Assembly: GCA_026261815.1 (NCBI GenBank)
Contig: JAMPIT010000894.1
Span: forward strand, 53,941,147-54,005,146
Length of the DNA: 64,000 nt
Source: Monarcha castaneiventris obscurior
Lineage: Eukaryota; Chordata; Aves; Passeriformes; Monarchidae
Direction: 5' to 3'
The position numbers and the translations under genes were made by a program. The notes beneath the pieces are model-generated. The model had not been told where the DNA came from. It did no database searches and worked only from the letters and a program-made list of their open reading frames with translations. Numbering within the stretch: position 1 is the stretch's first letter; each line of letters starts with the position of its first letter. Below are positions 25,201 through 36,815 of the stretch, piece after piece.

Positions 25201-28171
25201 GGTTAAGTCAGTTATTCAATAGTTTGGATGGTTTAATGTAACATAAATGCCTACTGCACCTCAGGCCCTGTGTTGGCAGGACCTGTCAGAGCCTGGCTTA
25301 CGAATATTCTGCAGAAGGGTAGTAAAAGATGGCAAGAATCCCTGTGTTGTGTGGTCTTGGATGAAGTATGTCTAGAAAAGACATCAAGAAACCACATAGC
25401 TTATTCCTTTTCTCTAGGGCAAGGCAAGCTATTCTTACACATTTTTGACAGAAATCTGGTTTGCTCTGCAAATGGAGAATCGCAACTACTTTTCTGGGCA
25501 GTATTATACACTTCCCTAGTGTTTCTATTACTGAGTTTTATATACAGCCTGATTTTAAAGAGCTCCCTCCCCCTTCCTGCATCTGAAACATTCTTTTCTA
25601 TCTAAGCCCCAAGATTTGTTAATTTCTTAATTTTTAACCTTGTCTTCTCTCATTCTTTCCTTTGTAGACTGTAGAAAGCCCAGTGAATTTGTCTTTCCAT
25701 GTGTCTCCTCTTAGGCTTCCTGTGCTCACATTTGTATCTTTTGGCTTTCAAAATGAGACATGGTGCTGTGGAGCTGGGTGGATTTTAGCTAGCTTTGTTT
25801 ACTATTACAGTAAAGACCTGCTTAAAATTTACCTGTAGTGGGGTGCATATTCTGTAGGCTGGGGCAGAGATTAGTAAAGGAAATGTGACTGAAGTGGCAG
25901 AATCCTTTAGTGGATTCCCTTCCATGTTTTACAGTATTTTATTGCTTCTATTATTTCGAATTCTCCATTTAAAAATAAAAATGAATATTCTATTTTAGAT
26001 ATTCTGTTCAAAGGCTCTGAGCTTTTAACTCAGCATTTTGCTTTTATTCTCTGTAAAAGTGCCTATTATGTGATACTCTGAACGTTATGAACTCCTGTTT
26101 CTTTCTCTTGAAAGCAAATCCCTTTTTGGGCCCTTTTAATCTCTCATAATCTCACATCTTTCTTCCCAAATAGATGGAAGCATTTTTACTGTGTAATGTC
26201 TCCCTAGGCAGAGTATTTGATATTAGAGATGGATTTGATTGTTCTTCCCAGTGCGTCAGAACCATTGTGCCTCCATTTAGCTCTCGTACTTGTTTCATTA
26301 AATCTTCTGCTTGGAATGTGTTTGCTTTTCCCCAGGTTTGGGCTTAGCAAGCAAATTTGTGAGATTACCTGGGGAAACAAAATGCAAATGTGCTGAAGTG
26401 TTTAACAAGTAATCATACATCAAAGGGGGTAAAGCCCCTCCTTCCCTCACCAATCTCAAAGAAAGCTTGCAGATTGGTATCAATGAGAAAAGTAGGGCAT
26501 CTATAAAGTGAGAACTTCTAAACAGCTTTGACAACAAGCAGAAACTGAGTGTTGAGAAGTGGCAACTTCAGTGGATTGCCACAGAGTGGGAAATGATTTT
26601 CTGCAGTGCCGTAATTCAGGATATACCTGTACATTCAATCTTTATGGCAGTGCTGTTACAAAGAGACATTTTTATTAGTTTTTTACTTAGACAAAATGCC
26701 TAATAGAATCCAGAAACCACACTCAGTCAGAAGAGTAGCCAAGAGCACTGTGTCAGGGGTGAGTTCAGTCTGCTGCATCTGTATGTCTGTTGGCATTACA
26801 CTCTGAGGAATGTTCAGAGAGGTTTTCCCAGGAGCTAACTACAGCCCACTTCCCTACTCTCACAACAAAACAGTGGGAAAGAAATAAAATGCACTTCACG
26901 TTCAGAGCCTGGCAGGTTAGTATGTTTTGATTTGGTGTTGTCTGTAACTGCTCCAAAATAAGCCAAGCAGTCCATGCTAATGCTTTCATCTCTGAACACT
27001 TTACTTCTTCCAAAGGAAACTCCTTTTCAAGTGAGAGTTCATGGAAAACAGCCTTGGTGGTGGAGTGGACCGTTGTTCTTGTGATGAATAGCATTTCTGA
27101 AATTGCAAGTTTTTGGAAGGCAGAAATTGCATTTTCTTCCCTCCTTGATTTTTAATCTTTGTTTCAGTCACCCTGGAATTAAAGGAAAATTGAAAATGTT
27201 AACAGGCTGGAACAGGCTGGATGAGTGCAGTAGATGTTTCACTCCTTGCCTGTGTAATTTTATTCTTGAGTTTCTTTTGATTCTTCAGCAGACACTGACA
27301 GAGGTGTCAAATATTTTGGAAATTTATGTAGATTACAGAACTAACACAAGGGATACCCACTACATAATACTCAAGAAATTCCTCCTCCTCTTCACTGTTA
27401 AACAGTCTTATTTAATTGGTAACACATTGTGTTATAGTGTCAAAGAGACTGTTCTGAAGAGATATTTAATATTACTAAACTATGTATTATATCATCAAAT
27501 TGACTTTGTGATTTAAAGCAGAAGATAAATTCAGGTAGAGCGGTAATTAACCACTTTCTCATCAGACATTTTAAATTATGTTGTGGCTGATGTTCAATCT
27601 GTTTGGGTTTTTTTTCCCTTTTTTACAAGAGCTATTGCATAAAATAGAGTTACTTCTGGACATCTATATGCTTATAGAGTTTATTGCTTTTATTAATTTC
27701 CAAGAGTCAAGACTCTATTGATCAACAGAAAGAATAGGTTTAAAATAGTAGTAAATTATTTTCCACTGGAGTCTTGATGAAATGAATTTTTTGTCAATGC
27801 ACATCTCTAGGGGGGGGTTGAAAGTAGCTTCCATTTAGAAGCATGCATGTTATCAGAGAGTGAAGGAACAGCCCAATTTATCAAAAGTGATGTATAGGCT
27901 CTGGCCTATTTTAGAAATAGATAATATGAGATAGCTCCTGCTGAGATCTCTCAGAGTAGGAAGGGACACTGAGAAGTGGAGACTCTTGGATCTAATGGAG
28001 TGAAATTTCTCTGTTGGATTTAGTAGAACTGATAGAAGCAGTAATTTCTCCATCTAAAATCTTCATGACTGCTTTAAAGCCCCCATATTATATACATATA
28101 TACACATTTTGTTTTTCATGTCTATGTTGACTTGGTTTTACAACCTTTTATATTTCCATGGCCATTGTGGT
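22251..28171. other. unique A+T-rich non-coding sequence
   Basis: T-rich and pyrimidine-rich tracts lie at about 22267-22380 and 22680-22750. A 16-bp perfect palindrome (TCTTGGGATCCCAAGA) is at 24058-24073, and a perfect decamer duplication (AACAGGCTGG twice) at 27201-27220. The plus-strand open frame at 27103-27516 (137 codons) and the one at 25270-25605 show no recognisable domain; both look like chance. Nothing else is recognised. Confidence 0.55.
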
Positions 28172-28199
28172 TAAGTACTCCATGCATCACTGCAGACTT

Positions 28200-28590
28200 G
28201 GGGCACCATGGCTGGGAAGTGGCCCAGGGAAAAGGACCTGGGGGTGCTGGTCAAGAGCTGCTGAACATGAGCCAGGATCTGCCCAGATGGCCAAAGGCAT
28301 CCTGGCCTGGATCAGCAATGGTGTGGCCAGCAGGAGCAGGGCAGGGATTGTCCCCCTGTACTGGGCACTGCTGAGGCCTCACCTCGAGTGCTGTGTCCAG
28401 TTCTGGGCCCCTCACAGCAAGAAAGACACTGAGGGGCTGGAGAGAGTCCAGAGAAGGGAGATGGAGCTGGAGAGGGGTTTGGAGCATGAGTCTGATGAGG
28501 AGCAGCTGAGGCAGCTGGGGGTGTTTAGCCTGGAGGGAGCTGGGGGTGTTTCGCCTGGAGAAAAGGAGGCTCAGGGGGAATTTTATTGCT
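28200..28590 (+). pseudogene. remnant of CR1 ORF2 C-terminus
   Basis: In the frame starting at 28158 (153 codons), residues about 45-100 match the C-terminal part of CR1 ORF2, the reverse-transcriptase polyprotein. Recognisable blocks are LLRPHLECCVQFWAP and LERVQRR. The preceding block DLGVLV is present near 28238 but in another frame, showing a frameshift around 28255-28290. The duplication at 28513-28560 also disrupts the LGVFSLE region. The endonuclease and catalytic RT motifs are missing because the copy is 5'-truncated. It is a dead fragment of a retrotransposon and not a host gene. Confidence 0.85.
28513..28560. repeat. 25-bp tandem duplication inside CR1
   Basis: AGCTGGGGGTGTTTAGCCTG at 28513-28532 recurs as AGCTGGGGGTGTTTCGCCTG at 28538-28557. 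The two units are spaced 25 bp apart and differ at one position in the shared core. The duplicated segment encodes the LGVF(S/R)LE-type part of ORF2. Confidence 0.9.
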
Positions 28591-28775
28591 CTCTACAACT
28601 GCCTGAAGGGAGGGTGTAGCCAGGTAGGGGTCAGCCTCTCCTGCCAGGAAACCAGCAATAGGATAAGTGGAAATGGCCTCAAACTGCACCAGGGGAGGCT
28701 CAGGTCGGACATCAGGAAGGTCTTATCCAACCTAAATGATCTTATGATTCTGTTCTATGATTCTGAGTATCCTAC

Positions 28776-31700
28776 TGAAGGTTCCTGACAAATGCTATTG
28801 GCTTTATAATTATGTGCAGTATCTGTTGAACATATTGGCTGGTTTGATCCAAAGTTTAAGGGCATCGATCAAATAATTTGTGATTCAAGTTCTTTTAATT
28901 TCTAGAAAATTAAAAGCTTTAATGGAAATGCCTTCAGAACTGAGAGCAGATGGTTCTTTTGAAAGCAGCCTATGTCCTGAGGGAAGGTGGTGGGGGGTGG
29001 CACATGCCAGTGGGCTCTGAAGATTAAAGAGTGGCTGCCAGACAGGGAACCACTTTAACTAGTATTTAATTTTTTTTTAGCTGGATGTCTCAGAACATCA
29101 GTCAGGTCTGTGGTCTGGATAGGTAGACATGCATAAGGAAGAGTTTTCAGTCTTCAGCAGATAAGAGTCTAAAGAATTAGAGTAGATAAATGGAACCAAC
29201 AAATGGAAGGGAGTGTAGGAAGAGAACAAGTGGCAGAAATAGCTGCATATTTTGACATAATCAAATAGCATTCACTGACATATCACTGTATCTGACTACA
29301 GCAGCACTGCATGTTCAGTGTAGGTAGTTTGAATCTCTTCAACCAGTAACACAAAGTTCACATGGCATCTTTTGCTGAATAGCATCCTTCAGTTTTACAT
29401 TTGGAAAAATTGCTTTGTCCTTGGTGCCAACACAAGTTGCTGACTTTTGAAAAAGCAGTGATTGTGGAATTTTTAACACTAGCTTTTGATTTACCTGAAA
29501 AATGTCAGCTTGTGTTCAGGAAGGGGAACTGACTGTCTATTTTCAGCTGAATTTGCAGTTCTGCTTTCAATGTAGTGCAGTATTGTCACAGGATACTGGA
29601 TCCATCCCAGAGTTAAAGGCTTCTAAAATAAAAAATAAGAAAAAGAAAAGAGCTGAACCACAGACAAAAATTTGTTGTTGAATGTGTCATTACAGCAGAT
29701 AACCAAAGAGCTGCACATTTTGTCTGACAGTAGGAACACAATAGAATGGTGGATATTTCAGTGTTGAGCCAGTGTGTTCTAACAATATTCAATAATGAAA
29801 TTTAGGAGGTGACTGTGCCCAAGAAAGTCTTCTGGAATTTAGAAATCTGTTTAAATGGAAGAAAGACTGTTTTATAAACAAGCCATGCTTATATATAGAT
29901 GTTAGGTATTAGGGATATATATAGAGATACAGATATATATATATAGCCTTATATTACTGAGTATTTAGCCAGCCACAGTAATGCCAGAGAAAGCTGACAC
30001 TAGACTTGCTCTTGAGGTGTCTTTTATTCCTCTCTCTGTTGACTAAAGAGGGAGATCTCTCTCCCTAAGCAGGAACATCCAGCTTAGGACACATGTTTAT
30101 GTTCTAGCTGTCAGAAGATTGGTCAAAGAATGCCTCCCTCAAACGTTGTAGTTAAAATGTGAGGATATCAGGAATTATCTTCAGCTGAACCCATAAACTG
30201 AGTTCGTTTAATGAAGCAAAAAGTGTCAGATCCTTGGTCATTCCGTGATTGCTTTATCCATACGCTTAACCCAAAGCAAAATCTGAGTAAGTAGTCCAAT
30301 GAGTTCTGGTCTATTAGGCTTGCCTTTGAAACCATGAGGAATAGAAATCTGCCTAGGGAGCAGACATTCCCATTTGCAAGTTTTTACTTCCAAGAGCAGT
30401 TTGTGTTGGGTTTGCAGCTGTTGGAATGGGCACACAGGATTCCAGGGATGCTGGTCTTGTCCTACCCTGGATGTAAGTCTTGCCTATGGAGTAAATAGGA
30501 TTGTATACGTTTTCTAGGCTTAGTTCCTCATGTATTTTTATGCCATGTCGTTTTGGAACTTGTCTTCAACCTGTCACTCTTGAGACCTATTTATAAAAGT
30601 CTATGGATGCTGAAAAAGCCTCGGCAGAGAATTTCTTCAGCTCTCTGCAGCATTTTGTGAGAGTTCTGTCTTTCCCATGCAGATTACTTTAAACAATGTT
30701 ACAGTATTGTAACCTTCTTGCATCTGTAGGTTTTTTTGCAGTATTGTTATGGCTTTAACCAGACAAATATTTGGGAATGGGTGTCTTAGAACTTGACCAA
30801 TCCCCTCAAGGGGTGCATGGCCAAAAGACCAATTACCTTATGACATTTAACACACTCTTTCAAACTAACATACAAAAGCCTTTGGAAAAATTATTAAATT
30901 GCTTCCATTTATCCCTGAGCCTGGACTTTGTGTCATTCCTCTACTTGTCTGTGGGGCAAACAGCAACAAAAGTCCTTATATTTCTTCCTATTTTCATGGG
31001 TGTCCATGTCTTGCATCCAGTATTTAAAGGAAAATAATTGGCCTTCTTGGTCTGAACTTTTGCTTTAGTCTCCTTTCCAAGCTGTTATTAATTATTACTC
31101 CTTCTTGGTGTTTAACACACTGATATTTTCAGTTGTTTGTTGATCAGTAACCTGTTTAATATCCCTTCATCTTTCCAACAGCTGCACTCTTGATCTGAAC
31201 TCATACTTTGCTTTATTCTTTCCTGGAGCCTGCAGAATATTCTCAGACCCCTAAAGCAGGCAGCTCACCAGCAAGAATTGCTCAATCTGTTTGATTCATC
31301 CTGTTCTGAAAATGACATAATGAAGGTAATAATCTTTTCATGGTCAAGTTAAAGAGTATCAAGGATGGGGAATTCCTCCTCATTATTTACATACCTGTAT
31401 TAAATGAGACTAATTTTTACTTTCTCACACACCAATTTTTATAAACAAGCAGTTGTGCTGTCTTAATATAGAAAAATGATTCTTTAATATCCTGCCATGA
31501 TTTAAGGACTATTTCAGAATTTACTAGTTTGTTGTGGTTTTTTTCTCCTGAAAACTGTATATTCTGACATGTTCCTTTCCTTCCTTGTATCACTATGAAT
31601 TTAAAAGCTTTTTCAGCACTGGACTAATATGTGTCACTGTCTTTTCTGCATTCCCTATTTACTCAGTTAGAATTTTAAAAGTTGTGGTAATGAGAGGATG

Positions 31701-32961
31701 CCTCTGTAGTTTTGTATTAATTGGGCCTGATTTCTGAAGTGTAGGATGCCAGAATTAATTTGTGGGTTTTTTTACCTATTGCTACTCATTATTACTACAT
31801 ATCATTTCTCCTTATTATTTCTTTAATAATTCAGTGAAAACACTCTCAGCAGTGGATGCTTCTGATTATTCTAGAATCTCATTGAAGCTGCATTTCCTGT
31901 AGATAATTAATTGGAAAACAGCTATCTGTTCTTGCCCCGTAGAAATTTCAGCATTGAAGAAATCATTAAAGTAGCAGATTGAGCTTTGTAGGGATGTATT
32001 TTTTGAAACTGTATTTTCCCCCCCATTCTCTACCAGTCTTCCTTTCAGTCAGTGTAATTTCCTTCATATGTTTGTACCTTATATATTTCCTGACAGTGCA
32101 TTTTATTCTTAGTCATCACTTTTTCCAACAAATAATGAAAATTCTGGATTTTGTTTTACTTCCTACTATATCACTGATTATATTCCAACACTTTCATGGT
32201 ATTTTTCATGTTACCATGTTTCTCATCTTCAAAGCTGTTCTTTGCTACTGCCTGGAACACCTGTGCACTGTTTTCCTCAGAAACTCCTACTGCCTGTTAT
32301 TTCTGTTCTTGTTGCAAGAGATGACAGGAGTGAAATCTGCCACTCTGTTCTCTTTCAAGACTCTGGGCAGCACATTTGTATCCTGAGTCAATAATTAATT
32401 ATTGTGTGATTTTTCCGGATAGTTTTTCATGCTCATGAAATTTTTTTTATCAGAGATTATGTTTTTCACAATGATAACTTCAGACACTAAAATGAATCCC
32501 TCATATTTTGTTCTAATGCATCACAGAGAACCTTAGTCCCTCCTTTCCGCAAACAAAATTTAATTTTTTTCAGTGTAGTCACTTGGAGCGATTCCTGTGA
32601 TGTATCTTGGGCACATTCACTACAGTGGTTCAAGTTTTCTAGACCACATTATAATGTACAGAGAATATTGATCTCTTGTTTCTTCCCTGTAAACATATTG
32701 ATGTCATCCCAGATTAATGTGCAGCATAATATCCTTCCCTATAGAGTTTGTCCCTCTAGTCATTGCTGCCTGATAACGGCCTAAATTTGCTAATTTTGAG
32801 AGCCTCAATGCTCCAACTTTTATTTTTAGGTTTTTTTGCAAACTATGACATCCAATACGTGCTGCATCCAAACTTTGGAGGGATCAAAACACCGATATGA
32901 ATATCCCAAGCACCATCTTTTCTGAGGCCTGCTTAAACACTTCTTGTTTTGCTTTTTATAA
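28776..32961. other. unique non-coding sequence
   Basis: No gene is recognised. A short AT microsatellite lies at 29885-29946. A 135-codon plus-strand frame at 31979-32386 is rich in F, L and I because the DNA is T-rich; it lacks family motifs and is treated as chance. The rest shows no repeat I can name. Confidence 0.55.
29885..29946. repeat. AT-rich microsatellite
   Basis: An imperfect run of TA, GATATATA and AGAGATACAGATATATA units ends in a pure (AT) run at about 29933-29945. Confidence 0.85.
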
Positions 32962-33232
32962 CAGAATCACAGAACGTCTGGGTTGGAAGGGACTTCAAGG
33001 ATCATTTATTTCCAATCCCCTGCCATGGACAGGGACACCTCCACCAGACCAGGTTGCTCAGAGTCCCATCCAGCCTGGCCTTGGACACTTCCAGGGATGG
33101 GGCATTCTCAACTTCTCTGGGCAGCCTGTGCCAGGGCCTCACCACCCTCACAGGGAAGAATTCTTTGCTATTATCCAATCCAAACCTACACTCTTTTAGA
33201 CTGAAGCCATTCCTGCCCTGTCCTATGCAATT
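32962..33232 (-). mobile_element. CR1 LINE 3' UTR copy, 5'-truncated
   Basis: The element starts on the left with the octamer tail (AGAATCACAGAACGTC) and GGGTTGGAAGGGACTTCAAG. It continues through the CCCTGCCATGGACAGGGACA, CACTTCCAGGGATGGGGCAT and CTGGGCAGCCTGTGCCAGG blocks in the reverse-complement order of the CR1 3' UTR. It is truncated near 33232 before ORF2. Divergence is modest, so it is one of the younger copies here. Confidence 0.92.
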
Positions 33233-34324
33233 TCAGGGCTTTCAGAAGTTCATGTACTTTTAATTAGGATCCATACAAAAAAGTGGCAATTCAATTAGAA
33301 ATATAGCCAGAGAAGTAAAAGCCAGGACAGGGAAGTAAAGCCAGATTTTCTGCAGCTGTTTCTTCACACACAGATCCTTATGCCTGTGCTGAGATTCACG
33401 GAGGTCATTGAGATTCTGTGTGGATTGTACAGCAAAAGTCTCAAGCTCCAGAGACTTCCCTGATTCAGATGTTCAGAGAAAAATTATGTATGTGTGCATT
33501 TCATGTTCGTTTGAGTTAGAAAGCTAAACACAAGGCCAATTCTTGCTAATTCAGATTCAAATCAAGCAATGCAAACTCAGTTGAATGAATTTTCCATATA
33601 ATTAGCTTTATCTGTGAGGCTATAGTGTAACACAACTTTTTTGTTATACTTAACACTATAATGTAACTGCTTGATGCCCAGGAGTGGTTACGGGGTTTCA
33701 AAATGAATAGAGATAACCTAATTTTACAGAAATCATTCTGTATTAGCTCTGTTTTGTGCAAGATGGCAAATGGCGATGTTAATTAAAATGCATCAATGTC
33801 AAGTAGTATTTCTGTTTAATTTTATGGAAATAATTTCCTCAAATACAATTGTAACTGAGATGAATGCAAGGGAACAACTCTGATTTCCAAACTCTTTGCT
33901 CTTGTGAAAGGGTCATAAACCTCTCTGAGAGTTTCTAAGCTTTATTTAAGCCATTGAACTAAGCCAGTGAATAACATCCAGCTCAGGCATCACTGAGAGG
34001 TGCAGGCTTGTAACATTACTGTAGAAAAAATAATGATTGTCTGGCAGTGCCATTTTCTGACTGGTCAAGGTACATACACACGCTGCTGAGTGATGGGTGT
34101 TGACTTCAGAGGGACACCTGAATGCTTCAGGTGGGACACAGACCTGCTGCACCATGAGAAACTCAGAATAATGTCACAGTAAACATGCAGAGCCCTGGGT
34201 TGCCCTTTTCTAGGTAAGTTATATATATATATATATGAAATGCATTGTTCCTCTTACACCTTACTGGTGACTTTTTACCACCAGTAAATTATTTCAGGCT
34301 CACATTTTTTTCATCTGCCCATGG
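33233..34324. other. unique non-coding sequence with TA microsatellite
   Basis: No gene is recognised. A (TA)n run lies at 34220-34236 immediately after a splice-like TTTTCTAG/GTAAGT junction (34213/34214), which is treated in the findings. Confidence 0.55.
34214..34219 (+). other. candidate recursive splice site (acceptor abutting donor)
   Basis: GCCCTTTTCTAG, an acceptor-like pyrimidine tract with AG, abuts the perfect donor GTAAGT with no exon between. Upstream, CAGTAAAC could serve as a branch point. Motif-based inference only. Confidence 0.25.
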
Positions 34325-34398
34325 TGGGACAGGGGTTGGAATTAGATGATCTTTAAGGTTGTTTCCAACCAAAATCATTTGATGACTTTATGATTTTC
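34325..34398 (+). mobile_element. short CR1 3'-end fragment
   Basis: The order GGGGTTGGAATTAGATGATC, TTTAAGGTTGTTTCCAACC, AAAATCATTTGATGACTTTATGATT matches the last 70 bp of sense CR1, including a decayed octamer tail. Only the tail is present, which is common for extreme 5' truncation. Confidence 0.65.
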
Positions 34399-35299
34399 TT
34401 TAGGCCCAGATATGTTACCTAAAAATCCCGGCCTTGTCTGTCCTGTATCCTTTCCATGCTGCAGGAATATTGAGAGTAATTGGCCCACCCCTGCATGTGT
34501 TTGGCTTTGCTGGAAGGTTCATGGCTTTCCAGACACACTTTTTTCCCCCTTGATGATGTCTTTTTTTGATTGCTGTTTTTACTTTCTTGTAATTTTTTCT
34601 ATGCCAGCTTCCTATGTGGATTTTTACAGCAGGACACCTGGTTTGACTCAAATTATATACAAGCATGTAGTAAGCTTCTGATCCTCTGGAATAGCTCAAA
34701 AATGATTATACTAAACAATAAAATCATTAGGTTGTGAATAATTTCAATTTTCTGCAGTGGTTAGAGACAGTGGCTATTCTAATCAGTGAAGTGTAAGAAG
34801 CATCTGACTGAATAGATCTAAACCCATATATAAATATTTTCTGCAAGGATACATGGGTGTGTCTCAAAGTTTCCTTTTGACAGATTTATTTTTTTGAAGA
34901 TGCAAGTAATAAGTAATCATACTTTTCATCAATATATCAGTTCTTTTTATAGACAAAACCAGAAAAATATGTTGATTGCATAAAGCAAAGCATGCTCTGC
35001 ATGCAAAATAGTCAGGAAAATATAAAAGATGGATAATTACACAAGTATGGATACTTGGTAAGGGGAATGGGTAACTTGGATTGAACGAACTATTTGCCAT
35101 TTGCCCTTGCTCCTGTTTGTGTAGCAAGGAAAGAATTTGGTCTCAGGAGTCATACATTTATTCTCAACAAACAATATCAATGGTGTTACAGAGCCCTCCA
35201 AATTCTACAGCAAAAAAGGAAGAGTCAAAATATGCCATAAATAAATACCAATCCTGAAACTCTTTGCCCCACTGGATCCTGAGCAGAAGAATGGTGTGG
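34399..35299. other. unique non-coding sequence
   Basis: Nothing recognised. Open frames of 87-94 codons on either strand lack domain signals. Confidence 0.5.
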
Positions 35300-35445
35300 T
35301 AACAGGCTTAGTCTCCAACATATTTGAGGCTAAATTCCCAACCAGAGCAGAAAATCCTTGCATGACCTTGGGCGAGTCTTTAAATCTGTGGTGCCTCAAT
35401 GTCCTCCCACAAGAGGGGTGCAATGATTCTCTCACAATTTGCCTG
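35300..35445 (+). mobile_element. ancient MIR / CORE-SINE-like relic
   Basis: CATGACCTTGGGCGAGTCTT (from 35361), followed by TAAATCTGTGGTGCCTCAATGTCCTCC, matches the well-known MIR/L2 3' block of the type TGACCTTGGGCAAGTC... CCTCAGTTTCCTC. The downstream part with ATGATTCTCTCACA and a weakly matching upstream part (TTCCCAACCAGAGCAG) fit the same order. MIR-type SINEs are shared by amniotes and are very old, so weak similarity is expected. It could also be an L2 tail. Confidence 0.5.
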
Positions 35446-36239
35446 TTCCACACATCTATGTTAAAAGTTTTCCAATGTGGGATCTGCCCCTTCCACCTGT
35501 GCAGCTTTTGGCACAATGATGCTGTTTCTGAGACAAAAGGCCCCTGTGTATACTTAAAGCCCAAAGACACTTCCCTAATAATGTTTTAGATGGGAAAATC
35601 TTCATTGAACTTAGCAATGAGATTTCAGAGTCTCACTAATGATCGGTCTTCCACCAAGTTTTTCCACATAAACATATGCATGTCTGTGTTCCTTGCATTG
35701 CTTCCAACCTGGTTTGGTCAACAGACTCTGGACAAATATGACACCATTGTTTTTGATGATAGCCAGGAGTCACAAATGCTCTTCTCAGTGGTTTGATGAA
35801 ATGACAGGTAGTGAGAAGGCAAATCTGAGAAAGGAAATGTATCTGAAAATCTGATTTTTTTACTCCCAGTAGTTATCAATTGCTGTAAGAAAAGATACTG
35901 CTTCTCCTAATGGCTCTTGCCTAACTATTAGGCATTCTAAACAACAAAAAATGGAACAGCACCTTTTTTTGGTGAACATGTCACAAAAGCAGAAACAGTG
36001 CTTGCCCAAAAATAGTTTGCAATGCCAGAAACATGAATCAGGTTAAGAAAAGAAGCGCAAGTCAGCAAATTATCTCTTTCCAGCAATGACTTCATGCTGA
36101 TGGACTGGCAGTACTGTAATAATACTCATCACTTATTGGAGCATGTTATGAGATAAAAGGTGCATCAGAAATAAAAACCACCTCTGACCTTGTTTCTCTG
36201 CTGTGAGGGGAAGTAAAAGCCTGGCTCTCCAGCATGGTC
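35446..36239. other. unique non-coding sequence
   Basis: No gene or recognised repeat. Confidence 0.5.
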
Positions 36240-36480
36240 AGAATTGATCACAAAATCAGGGTGCTCACAGCCTCAGGTTGGAAAGACCTCAGCTGCCTCT
36301 GCCTAAAAACTCCCACTTAATAGTTTCAGCACAGAGTTCACATCATGTTGCTCAGGGTTTTTTCCAGTTAGGTTCTGAAGACCTCCAAGAATGGAGGGTG
36401 GCCCCCTCTTCCAGGGTATGACTGTCCTCTTGTCTTACAGAGCTAATTCCTTCTACCTGGAGTCTCTGCTCTAGGTAGAT
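36240..36480 (-). mobile_element. old diverged CR1 fragment
   Basis: CAGGTTGGAAAGACCTCAGC near 36275, then ATGTTGCTCAGGG, then CAGTTAGGTTCTGAAGACCT and CCAAGAATGGAGG follow the reverse-complement order of the CR1 3' UTR with heavy divergence. It lies directly left of a less diverged copy in the same orientation, so two insertions of different age appear side by side. Confidence 0.5.
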
Positions 36481-36519
36481 TTCGTATCTTTTGGAGCTCA
36501 CAGATCCTTCCACCTCCAG

Positions 36520-36815
36520 AGAATCATAGAGTGATTTGGGTTGGAAGGAACCTTTGGAGACCATCTAATCCAACTCCCCAATAAGCAAGTTCACCTAGAT
36601 CAGGTTGCACAGAGTTGTATCCATGCAGGTTTTTAATATCTCCAGAGAAGGAGACTCCCCAACCTTTCTGGGCAGCCTGTTCCAGTTCTGTCACCTTCAA
36701 AGCAATGAAGTTTCTCCTCATATTCAGATGGAGCTTTCCGTGTTTCAGTTTGTGTACCTTGCCTCTTTTCCTGCTGCAGGGCACTGCTGAAAAGAATCTG
36801 GCTCTATCCTCTTGA
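36520..36815 (-). mobile_element. CR1 LINE 3' UTR copy joined to foreign sequence
   Basis: The left end carries AGAATCATAGAGTGATTTGG and GTTGGAAGGAACCTTTGGAG. It continues with ATCAGGTTGCACAGAG, TCTGGGCAGCCTGTTCCAG and CTGCTGAAAAGAATCTGGCT in antisense CR1 3' UTR order. The similarity stops near 36815 (after TCCTCTTGA), where a CR1 copy would normally continue with more 3' UTR and ORF2. A G+C-richer segment with an open minus-strand frame follows instead. Confidence 0.88.

Larger units (their letters stand above)
28172..28775 (+). mobile_element. CR1 LINE copy, 5'-truncated and internally deleted
   Basis: The left part matches the 3' end of CR1 ORF2 (AAAAGGACCTGGGGGTGCTGG block, then the codons for QFWAP). 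The 3' UTR follows, and the tail is at about 28735-28765, with CCAACCTAAATGAT and two TATGATTCTG-type octamers. The element lies on the plus strand. Near 28719 the sequence passes from GGACATCAGGAAG directly to GTCTTATCCAACC, which lie well over 100 bp apart in the usual consensus, so there is an internal deletion. A 25-bp tandem duplication sits at 28513-28560. Confidence 0.9.

Noticed and set aside
27103..27516. 137-codon plus-strand open frame
   Set aside because: Low-complexity hydrophobic composition from T-rich DNA, no domain, no promoter or splice context.
31979..32386. 135-codon plus-strand open frame rich in F, L and I
   Set aside because: Apparent membrane segments follow from T-rich DNA; the start is not an ATG in good context and nothing matches a known family.
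32897..33263. Three overlapping plus-strand open frames around 33 kb
   Set aside because: They lie antisense across a minus-strand CR1 3' UTR, which is non-coding.
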